This document shows, one piece after another, positions 56,307 through 64,000 of a stretch of 64,000 nt of DNA. Positions within the stretch are counted from its first letter, which is position 1; every line of letters begins with the position of its first letter. A program made the translations under genes and the position numbers. The notes below the pieces were generated by a model. It made no database searches, was not told the DNA's origin, and saw nothing but the letters and a program-made list of their open reading frames with translations. Origin of the DNA: Astropecten irregularis (taxonomy: Eukaryota; Echinodermata; Asteroidea; Paxillosida; Astropectinidae); assembly GCA_963971285.1 (NCBI GenBank), contig OZ020250.1:18690783-18754782 (forward strand), given 5' to 3'.

Positions 56307-56384
56307 ATGCTAGTCTATGTGATAGACGCACTCGCCGTACAGCGGGCAAGAGTGATGGAGTAGAATGGGTGATAATCAGACTAC
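56307..56384. mobile_element. Short relative of the 9-bp-TSD element
   Basis: tagtctatgtgatagacgca ... gggtgataatcagacta, the two ends of 952-1268 joined by a deletion. Flanks are only loosely similar. Confidence 0.55.
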
Positions 56385-56550
56385 CATCCTGCCACATACT
56401 GGACTAAATAAAATAGTCCCATGCAATACCCTCATTAGGCCCATGCATGTACTCGGTCTGTTTCCATGGTTTTTTATGCCATTATATGCATTATCCTGTG
56501 GTATTATTTGAAAGAAATAGCTTTTGATGTCATAATTATTATTTAACTTG

Positions 56551-56687
56551 GGGCCGATTTCATAAAGCTCTGCGACGCGTCGCAAATCGATTCGTGGTTG
56601 CGATGCGTCACATAGATGCGATGAATCCATAGAGTAAGGATGCGTCTTAACTCTGCGACGCGTCGTAAGTTTTATGAAATCGGCCCG
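56551..56687. mobile_element. Hairpin element with GCGACGCGTCGC ends
   Basis: ggggccgatttcataaagct ... gttttatgaaatcggccc, with inner ctctgcgacgcgtcg repeated in both arms. Shares end design with the GGGGCCAATTTCA and CGATCG families. Confidence 0.66.
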
Positions 56688-57608
56688 GGTGTAGTGTTTT
56701 CAATATCATTTTATATTCAGTGTATTTTTTGCGTCCCATACTGCACAACACAAACCGGATTCTGCGTGCAAAACATTTTATTCAGTAGTAGTATTATAAT
56801 AATATTTAGACAACTGAAAATTGATCAAATGCCGCAAGACCAGAATAATTTATGCTCCGATGTAATTAATGCTTTAGTTGGAAAGGCTCTGGCATTTCTG
56901 GCCTTATATGCCTCCGATCGATGAAGAGGCTAATTTAGAAACTGAATAATTTACATTAAAACGTAATGTAATTATTGTCGGCCAAAGAAAGCAAACGTTG
57001 TATAAAGCATATTGTTAATTTTAAAAGAGAGGGGTAAAAAAAGGGAAGGGCACATGATTAATTTGGCTGCTACTGAGTTTGTTACCTGTCGATAGTGCAG
57101 GTGTAATGGCAAGGCCTTTCTCCGAGTCACGATGTTATTGGTCATTGAAAAATATCACAATCCATTGAGAATCACACGTATAGGTACCGCGTGTTTTGGG
57201 CCATTGTAATTTTGGAATATCTTGTGTTTGGTTTATTACCTGCCGTGCGCCCTTTCCGATGCCGTGTTCCGGCCACATAGGTCCCGGCAAACACACAAAG
57301 CCGTTCCAATCATCACCTGTTTGAAATGGCACCTGTTCACACCGCCGTTGCTAGGTAAACAACTTCTGGCTTGGCAGCCGTCGCCTAGCAACGGGACAGC
57401 ATCACCACTACAATCAATTTCAGGCCGGGTTTTTTATGGGTCCTTTTTTTATAGTAATGAGCTTGCCATGGCTGGAGACAAAAATTGCTCGCTGGCTTTG
57501 AAGAATTGAATATATTGGTTTTCAATTTAATTGTTGTTTAGTGCCTGGTTATTTCAGGTCGAACCGATAATTATAATTATGCTGTTCCAAAGCGTGACAG
57601 GAAAGTTA

Positions 57609-58163
57609 AAGGTAATAACATTATGTTTTTGTGTCAAAGAAATGCTGATTTCATGGGCAAAAATGTCAAGAAAGGTACAGCAACAGTCATCTGTGAAATG
57701 TCCAGTCCCATACGGTGCCCACTTTATGAAACAGTAAAAAAGAAAAAAAAAAAAAAAAAAAAAAACGCTCATGGTATTTTCAAATTTATTTACAGGAGTT
57801 TTTATCTCCCTGAGATCAAAACTGTTTTACACTTTACTGGATAAATACATAAATCTTCACAGATTTACCTATAACTTACAGGGTATAAAGATGGTGATGG
57901 TAGAAACATACCGTTTAAATGTTTCAGCCTAAAATGCTGTATTTATACAGAAAAGATTAGAACCATCGACCAAAATTATGTTTGATCTTGTAAAATAAAA
58001 GAGAAAGACTTAAGAAATACTGTGGCCGTTTTTCACTGTTTTCTCAAAAAGTGGGCACCGTTTGGGACTGAAATTTGCACAGAATGACTGTTACTGTATC
58101 TGTCTTGATATTTTTGACCATGAATCTGCATTTCTTTGACAAAAACCAAAGTATGATACTGCC
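57609..58163. mobile_element. Two fused TA-family MITEs
   Basis: An inverted copy (57609 to about 57850) runs into a forward copy (about 57851-58163), each missing one end; a 22-base A run interrupts the first at about 57742. Confidence 0.68.
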
Positions 58164-58666
58164 CAAAACTAGTCAAGAAAAATTATCTCTCCTGCCGTGA
58201 CATAATTAGACAAACGTGTCGTTTCTTTCAACTGTGCACAGTACATAATTTGAAGCTTGATTGGAAATACGAGCTGCATTGTATGATATACATCGTCCCG
58301 CTCAGTTCCATTGCGACCTTCGATCACGGTAAAATATACGACAGAAATATATTGCCTTACGCAATTGTATACAACAATACGAAACGCTGTCTGGTAATTA
58401 GTGTACAGGCCTATTTGCCAGGGTTTTACTATCAATGTACAATTATTGAAGTGTAGGCCTACTCCGTGATCCATCAGTCAGCGTGATTACCCCCCCCCCC
58501 CCCTGTCCCCTGCCACCCCTCCCCTTTTCTGCCCTTAGACTATGTATCTATAAAGAAAATTATCCTTAGTAATTCTCAGTATAGCGGAGACACAAATCAT
58601 TATCTATGTTGGGCGCTGAGCGGAAACAAAAATTGAGGCCCTTCTTATTGTACTGAAGCCGGGTTA

Positions 58667-59032
58667 AAGATAGTATCATACTTTGGTTTTTGTCAAAGAA
58701 ATGCAGATTCTTGGGCACATTTTTGTTTAGGAATATACCGGTACAGTAACAGTCATCTGTGAAATGTTCAGTCTCATACGGTGCCAACGTTTTGCGAAAA
58801 CAGTGAAAAACGCCCACAGTGTTTTAAAAATATTTTCACCGCCATTTTTTATCTTTAAAAGATCAAAATTGTTTTTGGTCATTGGTTTTAATCTTTCCTG
58901 GATAAATACAGCATTTCAGGTACAGGTAGAAACATAATGTTTCCATCCATCACCATCTTTACACACTGTTAGTTACAGGTAAATCTGTGAAGATTTCTGT
59001 TTCGGTATGCTACCAAAGTATGATAGTACCTT
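58667..59032. mobile_element. TA-family MITE, inverted, 366 bp
   Basis: TA-bordered; aagatagtatcatactttgg and ccaaagtatgatagtacctt. Confidence 0.8.
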
Positions 59033-59482
59033 TAAATGCGCATTATTGTGAGGAGATTCACCATTAGAGTTCCTAACTACACACTTTGGATCAAGCAATT
59101 CGTGGAAATATATGCATACTGTAATAAGAACCTCAGAATAGCCATGACACCTTATCAAATACATAAACAAACAGATAGGCCTACAAATTGAACATATTGA
59201 ACGGGGGCGTTAAGGCCAAATATCATGGATAAATATAGTCGATCACAAACAACAAATTTAATGCCATTATGCAAAAGAGTATGTATGCATTTTGGCCAAC
59301 CACAAAACTTAATAATAAGGCAATGATTACATTAGTCATTCTGGGACAAAAATAGGCGATATACAATTATATATATCCCCTTGGAACTCCCGCGCTTTTT
59401 GGGCCAGAGTATGGTTGTCTCTTGTGATTATAATGCATGGCAATGTAAGTAATATGAACATGCGGAAGTAAGTGCATTGCTA

Positions 59483-61601
59483 CACTGTTAAAAAAAACAG
59501 TAGATTTTACAGAGAAAACATTACAGAGTCTTTCTGTAAATTGTTGTAACAGAGAATTTTCTGCAAGTTAACAGAACAGATTTCCAAAAAGAAAGAGAAT
59601 TTGTTTTTTTACAGGAACTTTTTATGCTTTCAGACCGCATATACCGATTTTCTGTAATTTCACAGAGTACTTTGTGAATATAAAGTAATCCCCATTTTCA
59701 ATGAAAGATCTGTTTTCTTACAAATTGTTTTGTGAAACATTGTAGCCGCAGACCATCTGTAATTTTATAGAAAAAATCCCAAAAGAAACGAAATAAGTGT
59801 TTAACAACATAATTTTCCATTAATTTTACTTGAAATGTCGCATTTACTGTAATTTAAGAGAACATTTTGTTTCTTTCAGACAGTTCTTTCTTTTTCCTGA
59901 ATGCTCTTTAAACGGTCATTGATTTTTCTTTTGCAATTTAACAGAACAGATTCCCAAAGAAATAATGAAAAATGTATTTTTACAGGAAATGTTAATGCTT
60001 TTAGACCACATATACCGATTTCCTGTAATTTCACAGAGTACTATGTGAATATAAAGTAATCCTCATTTCCGATGAAAGATCTGTTTTCTTACAAATTGTT
60101 TTGTGAAACATTGTAGCCTCAGACCATCTGTAATTTGACAGAAATATTCCTAAAAGAAACGAAATGAGTGTTTTTTCAACAGAAGTTTTCACTTATTTTA
60201 CTTGAAATGCCGCATATTCTGTTATTTAATAGAACATTTTGTGGATTTCAGACAGTCCTTTCTTTTCAGTAAATGCTGTTTAAACAGTCAGTAATTTTGC
60301 TCTTGCAATTTAACAGAATAGTATCCAAAAAAGAAAGAACAATTTATTTTTACAGAATATTTTTTATTTTCTCCTAAAATATTTTTTCCCTGAAATTTAA
60401 CAGTGTTTCGTAGATTAGAGGAAGCTTCCTCTTTTTTACGTTTTTTTAATGAAGATTGTTTTGTGCAGCATTTTAACCGCAGACCATCTGTAATTTTACA
60501 GCAAAAATCATGAAAAGAACGAAATGACTGATTTCAACCAAAGATTTCACTCGAAATGCAATATTTATGTTAGGGGCCTAATCGGGAAATTAGTTTGTTA
60601 ATTTCAGATAGACCTTTCTTTTTATCAATTATTTTTTCAGTAGGCCCTACATAAAAAGGGGGTAGGTCAAGGCCTACTTTTTTGAATCACAGCAGATTCA
60701 AAAGAGAAAGGAATTTATTTTCAGAATCTGTTTTCTGTCATACCCAGTGATTGGCCAATTTTCTATTAAACAATGAATATTCAATAGGCCTATGTAGGCC
60801 TACGCTACACATGCTACATCGTGCAGCGCAGCACAGCTGCACATGTACTACTTCACGTTGAATAGACAACCACAGGCATCGCACGTCTAGCTAGCCATGA
60901 TATGACCTTGACAGTGATACTTTTATATCTAGTGCGTTGTGAATTAATGTGCATGTTTCTTTTTATCTTCTTCGTGCATAAATAAAGGAATAAGTTATAA
61001 GTCCATCTAACTAACTGTAGTTATAGTGTATACCTACATGTACCACTTAGAGAAATCATTTACATGCATTTGCCATGGGCATTATTCATTGTTATGAAGT
61101 AATGCACACATTTTAAACTGATAGATTTTATTTTTGTTCCAGTTTACTACAAAATAATATTTATTAAATCACTCTGTTTTTTCTTTAAGAAGATTATTTA
61201 TTTATCACACACAGATTGTCTGTTAAAAACAGATAAACTGTTAATTGTGTTAAGAATTGTGTAGTAAAATTACAGTTGTTCTCGAGACTCTGCTGCAGGC
61301 ACTCTTCTGGGTTTTTTTCAAGAGAAATTTCAATTGTCACTAACAGAAAAGTCTGCTATAAAACAGATGCACTGTAAATTGTGATAAGAATTATGCAGTG
61401 AAATTACAGGAGTTCCTGAGACTTCTGCAAGCACATTTCTGGTTTTTTTTAAAAGATTATTTACTTATCACACACAGATTGTCTGTTAAAAACAGATAAA
61501 CTGTTAATTGTGTTAAGAATTGTGCAGTAAAATTACAGTTGTTCTCGAGACTCTGCTGCAGGCACTTTTCTGTTTTTTTAAGGAGAAAATTTCTAACAGT
61601 G
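59483..61601. mobile_element. 2.1 kb TA-flanked non-autonomous element with internal tandem repeats
   Basis: cactgtta and taacagtg at the ends, TA on both sides. Interior has about three 370-bp direct repeats (acagaacaga at 59571 and 59941, next near 60312) and, near the right end, three units of about 130 bp (61190-61570, cacacacagattgtctgtta). tctgtaatttcacaga-type palindromes recur throughout. No frame above about 60 codons, so no transposase. Confidence 0.7.
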
Positions 61602-61713
61602 TACTTAAAAAAAACTACTAAATGGCGGAAAGTATAATTTGCAAGGTGCGATTATGGGCCAGCATTTCTCTGTACGGAGCTTTATTTAACCGGGGGGTCC
61701 TTATTTGACTTTA

Positions 61714-62075
61714 AAGGTATATACAGGACAGGATTGGTAACATACCCAAACAGAAACGTGTACAGATTTACGTATAACTTTCAGGGTATGAAGATGGTGC
61801 TTGTAGAAACATACTAATAATATATTCCCGCCTAAAATGGTGTATTTTAAAAATAGTCAAACAAAGACCGAAAACAGTTTTGATCTCGGGGTAAGATCAA
61901 AACCATTCTTCATGTTTTATACGAGAAAAGGTGAGTCGGGTTTTCGCTATTTTCCCGTGACTCGGATGTCCGATTGCATGAGCTCAAATTTTCACAGAGT
62001 TATTATTTCATGTACATGCTGGATTACATAAAGTGTGGGTGTGACCTTTACCAATCATGTATTAGGCCTATACCT
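61714..62075. mobile_element. TA-family variant (AAGGTATATACAGGACAGG)
   Basis: Aligns with 20838-21196 over most of its length (gggtatgaagatggtgc, gatctcggggtaagatc, tttcatgtacatg); right end tataccttaa. Confidence 0.66.
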
Positions 62076-63451
62076 TAAATAAAATTACAGTCCGTCTGTA
62101 CATGCGTGGGCAATGTTCAGGATATTCTCGACTTGCATGACGTGTTTCTCTCCAACAACGGCCGAAATTGGCCGAGAAATCCCAGAAAATTTTAATGATA
62201 TCAAGCCTCATGACGCATCGCACATTCACAATATTGTTTACTTCAAAACACAAACATCATTATAGATCCGTTTTATTGATTTACTGCCATACAGGCCTGT
62301 TGTAATTTTATTAAAACAGTCTTGAAGATCCAATATTTGCACAAAATAATAGCCTATCCCCATATGCATGTTCTGAATGTTTGTCTGTTGTAAACGCCAC
62401 GTTGAATTTTATGGACTTTCTCAATTGTCTGCATTGCTAACATAATACTGATGAGATATTGGCACAGTGTGAAACATTCAAAAGATGTACTGCTTCATAA
62501 TGAACTTCGAACCGTAGGCATTATGAGGCTCACAGGAAAACACAGCCAAATTTGACATAATGGTAGACGTTATATTCTGAGCCGTTCGTGCGCCCATGAT
62601 GTTGTTATATAGGATTATACATTTTTCACGGTGTATCAATCCTATACACTCGAAGCAGTCCAATCAAATCGAGGCGTAGGCCCTACCCATTTTCTTTAAG
62701 AATGAGTGTTATCTTTTGAATTTCCAACGGGTATACAAGGAAGGTGACAAGATGGATGCACCATGAATATCAAGGTCTATCGGGATAGTCCATGGCTTGA
62801 TTTCTGGATGTATGCAGGATCGGCATGCGCCGTGCTTTATTAGTGAAACATAATAGCAGACGGGATCCAACAAATTACATGAATTTTAATCATATGTTTT
62901 AGTAATTGAAAAGTGAACAAAAGAAAAATTGAAAGATGACATGCATCTGCACCTAAACCAACGTCATGCCAAACCGCATAGCTTCCTTTGCAATGAATGG
63001 AAATTTGATGGAGCTTCGCTCCTTGCAAACTCATTCCCTCAAATGACTGTCCAGAAAAGATAATAGAAAACGTAGAATTAGTTTTATTATCTTGTCTATC
63101 ATTATTTATCGATTTTTTTTATACTTTTATTAATAGTAATGGTATTTCAAGCCGAAATATTTTAATTTATCACTAGTTTGGATTCAACTCTACAGAAATC
63201 CTAATACCGTATGTTTTGGACCACTGTTGGTGTTGTTGTGGTGATTGTTGTTCTTGCTGTCATCTACATTCCAAACCGCGTAACAAATCTATTACTGTGA
63301 TAATTTCATTAATTTGGTTCAAAACGGGGTCATGTTTACGAGAAAACCTCAGATAATTAGTCTCTATTTAGTGAAACATGCAAGTTGTCGAAACCCAGAC
63401 CAGCTTTTGCAGTTTATCTTCCTTCAATTAAGTGCAATTTTCTCGAACTTA

Positions 63452-63796
63452 AAGGGATGGTACAGAATTGGTAAGACAAAAAACACTTCATTATCACGGA
63501 TTCACATAAAACTTACACAGTATAATGGTGATGATAGGAGAAAACATCCCATGAAATGTTTTTGTTTGAAATGCCATATTCGTTGAGAAATAAATGAAAC
63601 TATTTTCCGATTGGAATAAATCGCTTCGAAGCGTTTGATTCATTCTTTGAAATGTGTACAGTTCTCTGTACACGGGTTTTCACTATTTTCTCGTGACCCA
63701 GATGGCTGATTGACCTCAAACTTCTACAGGTTTGTCAGTTAATGTATATGTGCTTCTACTGTTTTTGTCGCAAAAACCAGTTCTGTACCATCCCTT
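63452..63796. mobile_element. TA-family variant (AAGGGATGGTACAGAATTGG)
   Basis: TA-bordered TIRs aagggatggtacagaattgg and ccagttctgtaccatccctt. Interior partly matches 51693-52347 (aaatcgcttcgaagcgtttg). Confidence 0.75.
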
Positions 63797-64000
63797 TAAC
63801 TACATTTCAGAGAGAAATATTTCACACAAAATGTTAGTCCCGAGCGAGTATATGACTTCAGGAATGCCGCTAATCTTCCTAAAACCGAAAGTAAGCAATG
63901 TTTTGGGCCCTTATCACAACAAGCATTCGCAAACACTTCGAAAATTGTCGAAATCATGAATTGAAGTGATCCAATTGACATTAAACCGAATCCTGTTTGT

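Overview
This looks like nuclear DNA of a marine invertebrate deuterostome, most likely an echinoderm. It is AT-rich, has spliced genes with GT-AG introns, no operons, and a dense load of short inverted-repeat transposons. The phylum is a judgement from repeat style and gene type, not a database match.

The only protein-coding content I can support is a head-to-tail array of three related genes, all on the minus strand. Each encodes a single-pass membrane mucin: signal peptide, Ser/Thr-rich stalk, SEA domain split over two exons with a GSIV/GSII self-cleavage motif, one membrane helix, short cytoplasmic tail. From 5' to 3' on the minus strand they are gene C (36490-29789, 9 coding exons, 462 aa), gene B (18297-14285, 5 exons, 337 aa) and gene A (6383-1696, 5 exons, 1026 aa). 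I reconstructed every exon from splice sites. Exon lengths sum to whole codons in all three, and intron phases match (1 before and after the stalk, 0 inside SEA, 1 before the membrane exon).

A and B are recent segmental duplicates: exons, introns and 3' flanks align. C is an older relative. Each gene has changed differently. A has 15 copies of a 40-aa repeat in its stalk and six copies of a 14-aa repeat in its cytoplasmic tail. B has a short stalk. C has three similar mini-exons and an Ala/Thr-rich stalk.

The rest (A-B spacer 6.4-14.3 kb, B-C spacer 18.3-29.8 kb, and about 27 kb upstream of C to 64.0 kb) holds no gene I can recognise. It is packed with non-autonomous DNA transposons: a TA-target family (TIR AAGGTAGTATCATAC), a GGGGCCAATTTCA family, a GAGCCT-hexamer fold-back family, hAT-like elements with perfect 8-bp target duplications, a 9-bp-duplication element, several near-perfect hairpins, a 2.1 kb TA-flanked element with internal 370-bp repeats, and tRNA-related SINE-like repeats. 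Because A and B are paralogous, some insertions can be read against an empty site, which fixes their target duplication and relative age.
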